The notes under the pieces are model-generated. The model ran no database searches and had not been told where the DNA came from. It saw nothing but the letters and a program-made list of their open reading frames with translations. From NCBI RefSeq assembly GCF_015999465.1, contig NZ_CP065534.1, positions 868,001-932,000 on the forward strand: a DNA stretch of 64,000 bases, given 5' to 3'. A program made the position numbers and the translations under genes. Shown here one piece after another: positions 1-8,640 of this stretch. The first letter of the stretch is position 1. Each line of letters starts with the position of its first letter. The DNA is from Lonsdalea populi. GTDB taxonomy: Bacteria > Pseudomonadota > Gammaproteobacteria > Enterobacterales > Enterobacteriaceae.

Positions 1-1
1 A

Positions 2-61
2 CACCGGCTCTCACTTGACCATTACCCTGTCCTGATTACCGCTACAGGTATATCGCAGTAA
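2..61 (+). CDS. C-terminal end of a TIGR03765-family ICE protein (partial)
   Basis: The reading frame from base 2 is open to a TAA at 59-61 and encodes 19 residues containing HYPVLITATGISQ. This matches my recollection of the conserved C-terminus of the TIGR03765 integrating-conjugative-element family, which normally lies just upstream of traD in PFGI-1-class elements. Only the tail is in the window, so the call rests on the short terminal motif and on gene order. The rest of the gene lies to the left of base 1. Confidence 0.55.
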   Translation, partial: HRLSLDHYPVLITATGISQ

Positions 62-113
62 AGGCAACTCCATACTCTTGCTGCTACTTACTTCTTTTAA
101 AAGGAAATTTGCT

Positions 114-503
114 ATGCGTAAAATGTTTGAATCTATCTCCATTTTATTCGTTGAACGAACCTTCTCTCACAACACGAAAACGGCCTGGATGTGCGTCTGT
201 GCCCTTCTGCTGTGTATGATCCGGGTAACCATCCTGCGTCCACTATTTCTCCTCTGCTGCGCGATGTGTGCGGTGATGGCCGCTGTGCCGGTCGCTGTCT
301 TCGTCAGTCCTTCCTTTACCACTGACGTACTGGCTGAGGGCGTATTACGGACAGCCTCATTGCTGCCCAGCGCGTATGTCCCACTGTGCCTTGCTGGATT
401 GCTTTTTGAGGTGATCCATGTCGTGCGCGGTCTCATGAGTATGGTGGGATATTGGTCAGATTATGCCGTTAAGGATTATACCGCTCAGGGGAGGGGGCGA
501 TAG
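114..503 (+). CDS. Small membrane protein upstream of traD
   Basis: This 129-residue protein belongs to no family I recognise. I start it at ATG 114 because an AAGGAAA Shine-Dalgarno lies 7-8 bases upstream; an earlier in-frame ATG at 78 has no such site. Residues about 25-60 and 75-105 are strongly hydrophobic, suggesting two to four membrane segments, and the C-terminus is charged. It sits between the TIGR03765 end and traD on the same strand, so it is probably co-transcribed with the transfer genes. A role in mating-pair formation is inferred from position only. Confidence 0.7.
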   Translation: MRKMFESISILFVERTFSHNTKTAWMCVCALLLCMIRVTILRPLFLLCCAMCAVMAAVPVAVFVSPSFTTDVLAEGVLRTASLLPSAYVPLCLAGLLFEVIHVVRGLMSMVGYWSDYAVKDYTAQGRGR

Positions 504-506
504 CCG

Positions 507-608
507 ATGAGGTATGTTCTGGTGACGATAGGCGGTAATTCGCCCTATAGATCAGCGTATGTGTACCGTCGTTTTCTACGCACACTGAATACCGAGGGGG
601 GGTTATGA
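507..608 (+). CDS. Possible 33-codon leader ORF overlapping traD start
   Basis: An ATG at 507, preceded by a GAGGGGG purine run, opens a 33-codon frame. Its TGA (606-608) overlaps the traD ATG at 605 in an ATGA junction, the same coupling used by most genes of this operon. The peptide is basic and tyrosine-rich with no recognisable domain. It may be a real small protein, a translational coupler for traD, or chance. Confidence 0.25.
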   Translation: MRYVLVTIGGNSPYRSAYVYRRFLRTLNTEGGL

Positions 609-2716
609 GCGATCGTTATGTGATGGAATCTTTGCTGCGTCCCGCCGTGGAGTTGTACTCGGCGACCGTGGCTGCCAGCGCGACCTGTATTTGCCTGACA
701 GCCCCGTGGGCAGTGGCGCTTGCGCCTTCTGTCAGTTGGGTGACTGCGGCTGGTTTTGGTGTGCTGGCCCTGAAACGGACTCAACAGGGCCTGAAAATTC
801 TGCGCTATCGGCATAATATTCGCCGCCTCCCCCGTTATGTGCTGACCAGTGAGCAGATACCGGTCAGCCAGCGGCATCTTTTCCTCGGGAAAGGTTTCCG
901 ATGGTCTGCACGTCACACGCAACGGCTGATGGAAGCCCGCCGTCCAGAATGTGAAGTATATGTGCAGCCCGCTGTGTTGTACCGCATGGCACGCGAGATG
1001 GAGAAAAAGATGGAATACAGTCTCCCCTGGTTGTGTCGTATGACCCGCACGGATTCCGCCTTAAATCCTTTCCGTCCATTGCCACCAGTCGGCGGCAGTG
1101 CGGTGTATCACGGCGTTGAACCGGATGAGACCACTGTAACATCTGATCTCGGCGAACGTGTCGGGCATACGTTAGTTATCGGTACTACCCGCGTAGGCAA
1201 GACCCGACTGGCAGAGCTGCTGATCACCCAGGATATCCGTCGCAAAAACGCCGCTGGTGAGCATGAGGTAGTCATTGTGTTTGACCCCAAAGGGGATGCC
1301 GATTTGCTCCGCCGGATGTATGCCGAGTCACATCGTGCAGGCCGTCAGAATAACTTCTGGGTATTTCACCTAGGTTGGCCTGACATCAGCGCCCGCTATA
1401 ACGCGGTAGGACGCTTTAGTCGTATCTCTGAGGTTGCATCGCGCGTGGCGGGCCAGCTCTCTGGTGAAGGAAACTCCGCCGCCTTCCGTGAGTTTGCCTG
1501 GCGTTTCGTCAACATAATTACGCGTGCGCTGGTTGCTCTCGGACAACGTCCGGACTATAGCCTTATCCTTCGTTATGTCACCAACATTGGTGAACTGTAT
1601 GAAACCTATGTTGATAATCTGCTTAGCGCAAAGGCCCCGCAGTTGATGAATACGGCAGAGGCCATGATGCAGAGTGGGATCGACGATAGGGATCTCCCTC
1701 GTCACCTGCAAGGCAGACCCAATGGTGCAAAAATTTGGGTCTCAGAGCAGGTGCTGGCAAGCCCCGAAGGGAAAAAGTTGTGGGACCCGGTGTTGGATGG
1801 GTTACGCAGTGCGGTGCAATATGACCGTACTTATTTCGATAAAATCGTCGCATCCCTGTTAACGCTGCTTGAGAAGCTTACCACGGGTAAAACTGCAGCA
1901 CTTCTTGCTCCCGATTACACTGACCTTGACGATCCTCGTCCGATCTTGGACTGGCACAACATCATCAAGTCACGCGGTGTGGTGTATGTTGGTCTTGATG
2001 CGCTGTCCGATCCGGTTGTAGCTGCCGCAGTCGGTAACAGCATGTTTGCAGACCTCGTCTCAGAAGGGGGGCATATCTATAAATTTGGTCTCGATGATGA
2101 GAATGAAGGACATTCAGCCAAAGTGCCTATCAACCTTCATTGCGATGAGTTTAACGAATTGATGGGCGACGAATTCATCCCATTAATCAACAAGGGCGGC
2201 GGGGCGGGCTTCCAGGTGACCGCCTACACCCAAACCCTTTCTGATATTGAGGCGCGTATTGGCAGTACGGCTAAAGCGAATCAGGTTGTTGGAAACTTCA
2301 ATACACTGGTGATGCTACGTGTGCGTGAGAAAAACACTGCCATGCTGCTCACCGATCAGCTCCCAGAAGTAGACGTCTACCAGAAAACGCTGACATCCGG
2401 TGTGACGGACGTATCCAGGCCCGGAGAGGGCACCGACTTTAACAGCAACGTTAATGACCAGGTGAGCCTGGTGAAAACACCGATGATAAGTCCAACTGAC
2501 GTCATTAACCTTCCGAAAGGACAGGCTTTTGCCTTACTAGAAGGAGGTCAGTTATGGAAAATACGGATGCCGTTGCCGGCAGATAATAACGATCCCCATA
2601 TGCCGGCCAGTCTGAAACATCTGGCTGACAATATGGAGAAAAATTACCACACCGGTGAAACTTGGTGGACTGGTACAGACATGGGGTATGCAGGAGGACC
2701 GGGTGTCGCAGCATGA
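605..2716 (+). CDS. traD: Conjugative coupling protein TraD (TIGR03743, SXT/TOL-type)
   Basis: This 703-residue type IV coupling ATPase docks relaxase-bound DNA to the secretion channel at the inner membrane. Two hydrophobic stretches near residues 8-55 fit the N-terminal membrane anchor. The Walker A motif GTTRVGKT is at about residues 193-200, followed by a VIVFDPKGDAD segment. Length and motif layout match the SXT/TOL TraD family. The ATG at 605 overlaps the stop of a tiny upstream frame. The 3' end overlaps the GTG start of the next gene by 14 bases. The reading frame is intact. Confidence 0.92.
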   Translation: MSDRYVMESLLRPAVELYSATVAASATCICLTAPWAVALAPSVSWVTAAGFGVLALKRTQQGLKILRYRHNIRRLPRYVLTSEQIPVSQRHLFLGKGFRWSARHTQRLMEARRPECEVYVQPAVLYRMAREMEKKMEYSLPWLCRMTRTDSALNPFRPLPPVGGSAVYHGVEPDETTVTSDLGERVGHTLVIGTTRVGKTRLAELLITQDIRRKNAAGEHEVVIVFDPKGDADLLRRMYAESHRAGRQNNFWVFHLGWPDISARYNAVGRFSRISEVASRVAGQLSGEGNSAAFREFAWRFVNIITRALVALGQRPDYSLILRYVTNIGELYETYVDNLLSAKAPQLMNTAEAMMQSGIDDRDLPRHLQGRPNGAKIWVSEQVLASPEGKKLWDPVLDGLRSAVQYDRTYFDKIVASLLTLLEKLTTGKTAALLAPDYTDLDDPRPILDWHNIIKSRGVVYVGLDALSDPVVAAAVGNSMFADLVSEGGHIYKFGLDDENEGHSAKVPINLHCDEFNELMGDEFIPLINKGGGAGFQVTAYTQTLSDIEARIGSTAKANQVVGNFNTLVMLRVREKNTAMLLTDQLPEVDVYQKTLTSGVTDVSRPGEGTDFNSNVNDQVSLVKTPMISPTDVINLPKGQAFALLEGGQLWKIRMPLPADNNDPHMPASLKHLADNMEKNYHTGETWWTGTDMGYAGGPGVAA

Positions 2717-3464
2717 CGAAGATAACAGGCAGCGCAATCAATCTCCCCGTCAGTCGCGGTCTGGTCCTATAGGACTGCTGTTGTGGGATTTTCCGATGGG
2801 TCTGATCGGCGTTCTACTAGGGTCGCTTTTAGTCAGTTTGCTGATTGAGTATGCCTGTATTGCGTTGTTGTGGCCGGGGGAGGGCGCAACTCATAGCTAC
2901 CGAGTCATGGTTGCGGAGAGTCAATGGTTGTCAGAGGGTTATACCCGTAGTTTGCTTATGGTCACTCCGGTGGAAACGGCCAGCCGTTGGGTGCATATGG
3001 CTTGGCAGTGGCTTTTTGTTGACAGTGGGTTTAGCGGCTGGCTGCAGTCATTTAAATCGTTGAGTGAGAAAGGCAGTGGTCTTATCCCCGCGCTGAACGG
3101 TGTCGGCGCGTTCCTTGTCAACTGGCTCAGCGTGTATCTTCAAGCCACTGTCTGGGTTACGCTGATTTTTTTTATCCGCGTCATGATCCTCTTTCTCAGT
3201 TTGCCGTTGTTTGCACTGGTAATAATCATGGGGGTGGTTGATGGATTGGTCAGACGTGATTTGAGGCGATATGGGGCCGGGTATGAATCTAGCTTTGTGT
3301 ATCATCATGCTAAGCGTTTCATCAAGCCTGCGCTGTATGGCCCCTGCATGCTCTATCTGGCATGGCCAACGGCAGTATGGCCTAATTTGCTGTTGCTGCC
3401 GTCGGCTTTACTGGTCGGCGGTGTGCTGGCTGTCGTAACGGGGTCTTTTAAGAAATACCTTTAG
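2703..3464 (+). CDS. ICE membrane protein, TIGR03747 (DUF4400)
   Basis: This 253-residue inner-membrane protein follows traD in PFGI-1-class elements. I choose the GTG at 2703, inside the traD 3' end, because a strong AGGAGG (2692-2697) sits 5 bases upstream; the longer frame from 2655 lacks a site. Four hydrophobic segments are visible near residues 22-45, 135-150, 160-190 and 220-250, with a conserved-looking RRDLRRYGAGYESSFVYHHA stretch between them. The family is known from conjugative loci, but its exact role is not established. A terminator-like hairpin follows, so this may end the traD transcript. Confidence 0.85.
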   Translation: MSQHDEDNRQRNQSPRQSRSGPIGLLLWDFPMGLIGVLLGSLLVSLLIEYACIALLWPGEGATHSYRVMVAESQWLSEGYTRSLLMVTPVETASRWVHMAWQWLFVDSGFSGWLQSFKSLSEKGSGLIPALNGVGAFLVNWLSVYLQATVWVTLIFFIRVMILFLSLPLFALVIIMGVVDGLVRRDLRRYGAGYESSFVYHHAKRFIKPALYGPCMLYLAWPTAVWPNLLLLPSALLVGGVLAVVTGSFKKYL

Positions 3465-3471
3465 CGTTATA

Positions 3472-3503
3472 GCTCGTTATCCCTGTGGTGCGGGCTTTTT
3501 TTT
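3472..3503 (+). terminator. Rho-independent terminator candidate after the traD unit
   Basis: GCTCG (3472-3476) can pair with CGGGC (3491-3495) with one G-U pair, directly followed by eight T residues (3496-3503). The stem is short, so confidence is moderate. It would separate the traD unit from the operon starting at 3587. Confidence 0.45.
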
Positions 3504-3551
3504 CACTTCAGCATTAACAATTTCCTGCTGTAAGGTCTCAGGCTTTGCGCC

Positions 3552-3582
3552 ACTCTCCCAACGACCAGTTAACCGGGAGAGT
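3552..3582 (+). promoter_or_regulatory. Hairpin covering the ribosome binding site of the RAQPRD gene
   Basis: ACTCTCCC (3552-3559) is a perfect reverse complement of GGGAGAGT (3575-3582). The right arm is the Shine-Dalgarno sequence of the ATG at 3587. Folding the leader would hide the ribosome binding site of the first gene in the main transfer operon. The same arrangement recurs elsewhere in this ICE. Confidence 0.5.
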
Positions 3583-3586
3583 CGTC

Positions 3587-3904
3587 ATGCGTCATACCAA
3601 AAACCTCATTGTCCTACTGATAGCCACATTGCCTGTGCTGCAGTGCTCTGCATCAGAGAAAGATGAACTGGCGTTGGTTATGCGCCAGTTGGATCAGGTA
3701 CAGGCCGGGATCGACCGTGCCCGTGTGGTGGCTAATCAGGCCCAGGATGCCCGCTTTTATTTTGATTATCAGCAAGCTACGCGTGATATCGGCACCATGA
3801 AACAAGGCATCTCGACCTACCTTGAACCGTCGCGGGCACAACCTTCATCGCGTCAGTCTTCTGTTACCGGTCAGTACCGTACAGAAGAGATGTCATTGCG
3901 ATGA
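3587..3904 (+). CDS. RAQPRD-family ICE protein (TIGR01690)
   Basis: This 105-residue secreted protein belongs to a family named for its RAQPRD motif; here the C-terminal motif reads SRAQPSSR. The start at ATG 3587 gives a classic signal peptide (residues 1-22, ending near CSA) and a GGGAGAG site upstream; the longer frame from 3545 would bury the signal. The middle region (RARVVANQAQDARFYFDY) matches the family's conserved block. It heads a tightly overlapping operon running to 11.9 kb: its stop overlaps the next ATG in an ATGA junction. The molecular function of the family is unknown. Confidence 0.88.
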   Translation: MRHTKNLIVLLIATLPVLQCSASEKDELALVMRQLDQVQAGIDRARVVANQAQDARFYFDYQQATRDIGTMKQGISTYLEPSRAQPSSRQSSVTGQYRTEEMSLR

Positions 3905-4140
3905 ACGGTGCCCAACTGAATGGGTGGAGCGCTGGCACGGGCAGCGGCCTGACTCCAGGGCAGCTGAATACACTTATCCTTGGTTCGCTTGCCGTCATCA
4001 TTCTTCTCTTCTGCGCCTGGGCGTTGACTCTGGCTTATCGCGGACTTATCACGAAATCTGTGACCTTCCGCCAGTTCAATGAACTGGCTGTACGCCTGAT
4101 TGTGCTCTATCTCGCAATGCTGTTTCTGTTTTTCCACTGA
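3901..4140 (+). CDS. TIGR03758-family ICE membrane protein
   Basis: This 79-residue protein has two hydrophobic segments (about residues 24-46 and 60-78) joined by the loop YRGLITKSVTFRQF. Size, topology and position between the RAQPRD gene and TIGR03745 match this small ICE family. It starts within the preceding gene (ATGA overlap), indicating translational coupling. It probably sits in the inner membrane as part of the transfer channel, but no biochemical role is known. Confidence 0.85.
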   Translation: MNGAQLNGWSAGTGSGLTPGQLNTLILGSLAVIILLFCAWALTLAYRGLITKSVTFRQFNELAVRLIVLYLAMLFLFFH

Positions 4141-4152
4141 AAGGATAAATCA

Positions 4153-4515
4153 ATGAAATCCACATTACTCAGGTTTTACCATTCTGCACGCGCTCGTGCA
4201 GGACTGTTGCTTACCGCACTTCTGGTGAGCGGTCAGGCTTTGGCTGATCTTCCCTCTGTGGAGCAACCGACGACTGGAGGGGGCGGCGGCACTTACAACA
4301 CGATGATGGGCTACGCCAAAATGGGCGGGGTGGCAATGGGCCTGCTGGTCTGCCTAGGAACATTTTTGATCGTGGCACATGCCATTGGTACTTCTTTCCA
4401 CGACGTACGTAAGGGCAAAGGCTCCTGGACGGAATTTATGCTTTACGGTGTGCTTGGCATCATTCTAATCCTTGCAGTCATTTATCTGGTGACCAAAGCG
4501 TCAGATATTCTGTAA
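4153..4515 (+). CDS. TIGR03745-family ICE membrane protein (pilin-like position)
   Basis: This 120-residue protein has an N-terminal signal-like segment ending near ALA (residues 29-31), a glycine-rich linker, and two membrane helices at about 55-76 and 94-116. The pattern of signal, short exposed loop and two helices resembles VirB2/TraA-type pilins. I infer, but cannot show, a pilin-like or membrane-scaffold role. It is spaced 12 bases from the previous stop with an AAAGGA site. Confidence 0.85.
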   Translation: MKSTLLRFYHSARARAGLLLTALLVSGQALADLPSVEQPTTGGGGGTYNTMMGYAKMGGVAMGLLVCLGTFLIVAHAIGTSFHDVRKGKGSWTEFMLYGVLGIILILAVIYLVTKASDIL

Positions 4516-4524
4516 GGAGCTGAT

Positions 4525-4899
4525 ATGGCCGTCATTAATTTCCTTCCCGATCGTCTGAACAATCCGCCCGTAGTCTGGAAAGGGTTTACCTCAGGTGAGT
4601 TTTTGTTGGCGGCTATCATCGGCGTTATTGCCGGTGTGCCGTTGGCGGTGCCACTGGCACTGGTGCCAGTCATCGGCTGGTTGGCTTTCCCGACATGCAT
4701 GTTGCTGATGCCGTTGCTTGTCATCTTCATCGGCGGGGGTTGGATTGCAGGCTACAAGCGCGGCAAGCCGGAAAATTATATCTGGCAGCGTCTGGAAGAG
4801 ATCCGCTGCCGTGCCCGTCTTTCGCACTCCATGATCCTCGTTAGCCGTGCATGGGAGGTAAAGCGCACTCGGGCAGTGGTACGGGGAGATGCGCGATGA
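4525..4899 (+). CDS. TIGR03750-family conjugal transfer protein
   Basis: This 124-residue protein matches TIGR03750: a short N-terminal segment with FLPDRLNNPPVVWKGFT, two close membrane helices (about 28-70), then a basic tail (WIAGYKRGKPENYIWQRLEE). The arrangement resembles TraL/VirB3-like proteins, which anchor the transfer channel in the inner membrane; this analogy is inference. It ends in an ATGA overlap with the next gene. Confidence 0.85.
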   Translation: MAVINFLPDRLNNPPVVWKGFTSGEFLLAAIIGVIAGVPLAVPLALVPVIGWLAFPTCMLLMPLLVIFIGGGWIAGYKRGKPENYIWQRLEEIRCRARLSHSMILVSRAWEVKRTRAVVRGDAR

Positions 4900-5540
4900 G
4901 TCGATTTCGTAACGGTATGACTGCACGTGACAACCACATTCTTTCCTTGCGTATTGCCTGTGCTCTCCTGTTCGCCGGTATGTTGGTGACGGGGATTGGT
5001 TGGATGCGTGCCCCTGCCGAACTCACGATCCACAATCCGCCAGACCTGCGTTCCGGTAGTACCCGTAAATGGTGGGAAGTTCCCCCCTCAACCGTGTACA
5101 GCTTTGCTTTCTATATCTTTCAGCAACTGAACTCCTGGCCCAAAAATGGTGAGGTGGATTATCCAGCGAAAATTGCTCAGATGAGCCCTTACCTGACCCC
5201 GTCCTGCCAAGACTTCCTCAACAAAGATGCAGAGATGCGTAGGAACAGCGATGAGCTGCGGGATCGTGTACGCGTTGTGTATGAAATCCCGCGCCGTGGA
5301 TACAGCGGGCGCAGCATCACTATTCTCGATCAGGAGCACTGGGTCGCTCAGCTTGATTTGGTGGCAGACGAGTATTACCACACTGAACCGGTCAAACGCG
5401 CACTGGTCCGCTATCCGTTAAAAGTGGTGCGTTGGGAGGGCGATCCCGAGCGTAATCCGTTCGGACTCGCGCTGGATTGCTATGCGGCTACACCGCAGCG
5501 GCTTGAGGCTATGGTACGGCCAGAACCGGAGAAAAAGTGA
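4896..5540 (+). CDS. TIGR03746-family ICE protein (TraE/VirB8-like)
   Basis: This 214-residue protein starts at ATG 4896, which overlaps the upstream TGA; the longer frame from 4851 would run deep into the previous gene. It has a short cytoplasmic N-terminus, one membrane helix (about residues 21-40) and a periplasmic domain with WWEVPPSTVYSFAFYIFQQL and LTPSCQDFLNKD. A bitopic protein with this layout is typical of VirB8/TraE-type channel components. The family assignment is firm; the channel role is known only by analogy. Confidence 0.87.
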   Translation: MSRFRNGMTARDNHILSLRIACALLFAGMLVTGIGWMRAPAELTIHNPPDLRSGSTRKWWEVPPSTVYSFAFYIFQQLNSWPKNGEVDYPAKIAQMSPYLTPSCQDFLNKDAEMRRNSDELRDRVRVVYEIPRRGYSGRSITILDQEHWVAQLDLVADEYYHTEPVKRALVRYPLKVVRWEGDPERNPFGLALDCYAATPQRLEAMVRPEPEKK

Positions 5541-6445
5541 TGCAGCACTGGGTAAAAAAATATTGTCTTGTCCTACTGGCGGGCCTGGTCATTCCAGGAA
5601 TGACATGCGCAGTGGAACTAATGAAGTGGGAACGTATTCCGCTGCAGGTGCCTCTGACGGTTGGGCAGGAGCGTATTGTTTTTGTGGATAAAAACGTGCG
5701 GGTCGGTTTTCCACCTGCGCTGAACAGTAAGCTGCGTATTCAGAGTACCGGTGGTGTGGTCTATCTCAGTGCCAGCGATGCGTTTCCGGTGACGCGGCTT
5801 GAGCTGCAGAACAAAGAAAACGGGGAAATTCTGCTTTTAGATGTCTCGGCGACTCCCGGTAAAACCACGCGGGAACCGGTGAAAATTGTATACGACGGCG
5901 AAGTCACTACAGCAACAGCCAGCGATAAGCAATTCACCAGTAGTGACGGTGACAGTACCGGCCGACAGGCTAAACAAGCGGATACGGGTAATGCAAAGTC
6001 GGAGCGTAAGGCCGCAAAAATGAATGCGCCGCTGCCTGTAGTACTGACACGTTATGCGGCTCAGAACATGTACGGCCCATTGCGTACGGTTGAGCCGGTC
6101 CCGGGTATTAGCCCGGTATCACTGAAGATGCCGTCCACAGTCACCACTCTTATGCCTACAGAGCCGGTCACCGTCACACCGATGGCAGCCTGGAGCCTTC
6201 AGGGGAGCAGTGTGGTAGCCCTGCAGGTCCGTAACCGATCTGCGGGTAAAGTGGTTCTCGATCCGCGCACGCTTCAAGGGCAGTTTGTGACGGCCACTTT
6301 CCAGCATCGCTGGCTCGGGGGCGCGGGGACGCCGGAAGATACGACGGTCCTTTACCTGGTTACGTCCGGACGTCCAGAAGCGGCCTTTATTGCTGAACCA
6401 CCACCTCAGCAGCCTGCTGACGGTCATAAACGGAGAGCGAAATAA
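5540..6445 (+). CDS. TIGR03749-family ICE protein (TraK/VirB9-like)
   Basis: This 301-residue exported protein has a signal peptide ending near CAVE (residues 22-25) and a beta-rich body. The family occupies the TraK/VirB9-like position of the outer-membrane core complex between the TIGR03746 and TIGR03752 genes. An alternative GTG start at 5537 adds one residue; ATG 5540 forms a TGATG overlap with the previous stop and is preferred. A low-complexity stretch at about residues 125-165 separates two domains. It ends one base into the next ATG. Confidence 0.87.
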   Translation: MQHWVKKYCLVLLAGLVIPGMTCAVELMKWERIPLQVPLTVGQERIVFVDKNVRVGFPPALNSKLRIQSTGGVVYLSASDAFPVTRLELQNKENGEILLLDVSATPGKTTREPVKIVYDGEVTTATASDKQFTSSDGDSTGRQAKQADTGNAKSERKAAKMNAPLPVVLTRYAAQNMYGPLRTVEPVPGISPVSLKMPSTVTTLMPTEPVTVTPMAAWSLQGSSVVALQVRNRSAGKVVLDPRTLQGQFVTATFQHRWLGGAGTPEDTTVLYLVTSGRPEAAFIAEPPPQQPADGHKRRAK

Positions 6446-7965
6446 TGAAAGCGCCATCTTCTAACCTCATCGTTAAGGTCGCGGTCCCAATGGTACTGGC
6501 CAGCGCTATGGTGATTGGCGTGAAATCGTGTTCTAACGATCGGGCGCCAACAACTGGCTCCCAGACGGACACTCACACTGCTCTAAAAGATCTGTCGCCA
6601 GAAGATTTGAAGGCGATGGGTGTTGAAGGTGACACGCCTCAGGATACGCTGAGAACCGTTGTCGGCAATTTTCGTAAAGTTCAAGATCGTCTGGATTCGC
6701 TCGCTGATGACAATAAAAAACTCAGTGATGAAAACAAGGCATTGAAAACTGCCAGCAGCAATGTGGACATGCAGATTAGCCAGGTCGTCGGTAACGTCCG
6801 CGTTGAAGAAGCCCAGAAGCGCCAACAGTTGAGTGCTCAGGTGACCGATCTTGGCACGCAGGTCAAGCAGCTAATGGATCAGCTACAGAATGGGAATGCT
6901 GGCATCAATACGGGGGGAAAGCATGATGGCCCCAGCAGCGATATTCCTATTGGGCTGGGCTATGACAACGGGATGAATACTGGTGCGGTCAGCACACCTT
7001 CTTCAGACGGCCTGCAATGGGTGGAGCCTAAAGACGGTATTGCTGTGGATGCAAGCGGTCGGGCTGTGACCGAAAGTAACAAAAACAACGCGACTGGCTT
7101 TTCGTTTGCTTCGTCGTTCAGTGAATCTAGTGACGCCGGTAAACAGGCTGCTGGGAAAGCAGTCGTTACGGCGCAGACTGCTCTCACCGATGCACAAAAA
7201 AAGACGGACCCGGTTTACACACTGCCGGAGAATTCAACGCTTGTCGGGAGTCGTGCTATGACGGCGCTGTTGGGGCGTATTCCTATCGATGGCAAAGTCA
7301 CGGATCCGTACCCTTTCAAAGTGATGATTGGCCGGGACAACCTGACGGCAAACGGTATCGAACTTCCTGATGTGCAGGGGGCGATCGTCTCCGGCACTGC
7401 GACGGGGGACTGGACACTGTCTTGTGTGCGTGGAGCCATTACGAGCATCACCTTTGTGTTTATCGATGGCACCGTACGGACGCTACCATCACCGGATGGC
7501 CAGAATTCTGCCGGTAATCAGAGCAGCGGCAATTCGAACGGGAATAACAGCAGTATTGGCTGGCTATCCGACGACAACGGTATCCCATGTATTTCTGGCA
7601 CGCGTAAAAGCAACGCCTCTACGTATCTGCCCACTATAGCCATGCTCTCGGCCGCCAGTGCGGCTGGCGATGGTATCACTGCGAACCAGAGTAGTACCCA
7701 GAGCAATGGTTATGGAGGCGTGACTTCAACGCTTACTGGTGACGCAGGTCAGGCAGTGCTGGGCAAAGCGCTCTCCGGTGGTATGCGTGAAACGACTGAC
7801 TGGGTGAAAGCCCGCTATGGCCAGACGTTTGATGCTATCTATGTACCGCCAGGCAAGACGGTGGCGCTGCATATCACACGCCAGCTGGCCATTGATTACG
7901 AAGAACAAGGCCGCAAGGTCAAATATGACTTCAGCCTTGCCGGCAGCGGCACAGGTATGGACTGA
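6445..7965 (+). CDS. TIGR03752-family ICE protein (TraB/VirB10-like)
   Basis: This 506-residue protein has one N-terminal membrane helix (about 8-25), a coiled coil rich in K, E, Q and L (about 70-150), a glycine/serine-rich linker and a C-terminal domain with NSTLVGSRAMTALLGRIPID and a late PPGKTVALHITRQLAIDYEE segment. This layout (anchor, coiled coil, beta-barrel cap) is that of TraB/VirB10 proteins, which span the periplasm and connect both membranes. The TAA of the upstream gene overlaps its ATG. Confidence 0.9.
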   Translation: MKAPSSNLIVKVAVPMVLASAMVIGVKSCSNDRAPTTGSQTDTHTALKDLSPEDLKAMGVEGDTPQDTLRTVVGNFRKVQDRLDSLADDNKKLSDENKALKTASSNVDMQISQVVGNVRVEEAQKRQQLSAQVTDLGTQVKQLMDQLQNGNAGINTGGKHDGPSSDIPIGLGYDNGMNTGAVSTPSSDGLQWVEPKDGIAVDASGRAVTESNKNNATGFSFASSFSESSDAGKQAAGKAVVTAQTALTDAQKKTDPVYTLPENSTLVGSRAMTALLGRIPIDGKVTDPYPFKVMIGRDNLTANGIELPDVQGAIVSGTATGDWTLSCVRGAITSITFVFIDGTVRTLPSPDGQNSAGNQSSGNSNGNNSSIGWLSDDNGIPCISGTRKSNASTYLPTIAMLSAASAAGDGITANQSSTQSNGYGGVTSTLTGDAGQAVLGKALSGGMRETTDWVKARYGQTFDAIYVPPGKTVALHITRQLAIDYEEQGRKVKYDFSLAGSGTGMD

Positions 7966-7976
7966 CGGGGAAGACA

Positions 7977-8231
7977 ATGAAACACACAGATCTTGAGTAC
8001 CGGGTGGGGTATACCCCGCTCAGTGGACGGCTTTATGCCGGACTTGTCAGAAAAGACAACGGAAAGTGGGAAGATACGCCTCACGAAGTTACTGAATGGG
8101 CTATGTTGGCGGTCGCTCAAAAACTGGCCCGGGAAGAAAACGATATTCTGTATCCTTTGTCTGGAGGACGCGTTATGCGCCTGTCTGCTGTCATTACCGG
8201 TCCGGAAAGCGTGGAGGGCGCAGATGAGTAA
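7977..8231 (+). CDS. Small hypothetical protein (possibly DUF7446-like)
   Basis: This 84-residue protein has the pattern YRVGYTPLSGRLYAGLVRKD followed by a threonine/valine-rich segment. That resembles small phage and plasmid proteins grouped as DUF7446, but I hold this loosely. It has a GGGGAAG site before the ATG and overlaps the lipoprotein gene by 8 bases, so it is translated within the transfer operon. No function can be assigned. Confidence 0.6.
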   Translation: MKHTDLEYRVGYTPLSGRLYAGLVRKDNGKWEDTPHEVTEWAMLAVAQKLAREENDILYPLSGGRVMRLSAVITGPESVEGADE

Positions 8232-8640
8232 TGTTAAACGCCTTCCCTTGCTGTTTTCAGCTGTCGCTATCGCGCTGCTCTTAGCTGGCTGCAGCACTTC
8301 GAAAGATGAAATGCTGCCGCCCGGCGACAGTACTATGCTGGAGCTTTGGAACGATGGTGCATCAACTACTCATGCCACGAATGAAAGTCGCGCTACGTTG
8401 CGCCGGCCGGTCACTGATAGTGAACGCGTTATTGCCCAACAGACTCGCGACAGTTACAGCCGCACGCAGGAAAATGAAGTTCAGCAGACGTTCCCACGTC
8501 TCCCCAATCCTGACATGGTGATGTATGTATTACCGCATCTGGCCGAAGGAAATACGCCGGTGCCGGGGTATAGCACGGTCTTTCCTTTTTACAGTCAGGT
8601 CCAGTATGCCCTGCCTGGTGAGCGCACGGAGGATCTCTGA
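8224..8640 (+). CDS. TIGR03751-family conjugal transfer lipoprotein
   Basis: This 138-residue lipoprotein has a signal peptide ending in the lipobox LLLAGC, with the acylated cysteine at residue 23. The mature part contains FPRLPNPDMVMYVLPHL, typical of the family, which fills the VirB7/TraV-like lipoprotein place in PFGI-1-class systems. ATG 8224 has a GGAGG-like site inside the previous gene. Its TGA overlaps the start of the ATPase gene. Confidence 0.88.
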   Translation: MSNVKRLPLLFSAVAIALLLAGCSTSKDEMLPPGDSTMLELWNDGASTTHATNESRATLRRPVTDSERVIAQQTRDSYSRTQENEVQQTFPRLPNPDMVMYVLPHLAEGNTPVPGYSTVFPFYSQVQYALPGERTEDL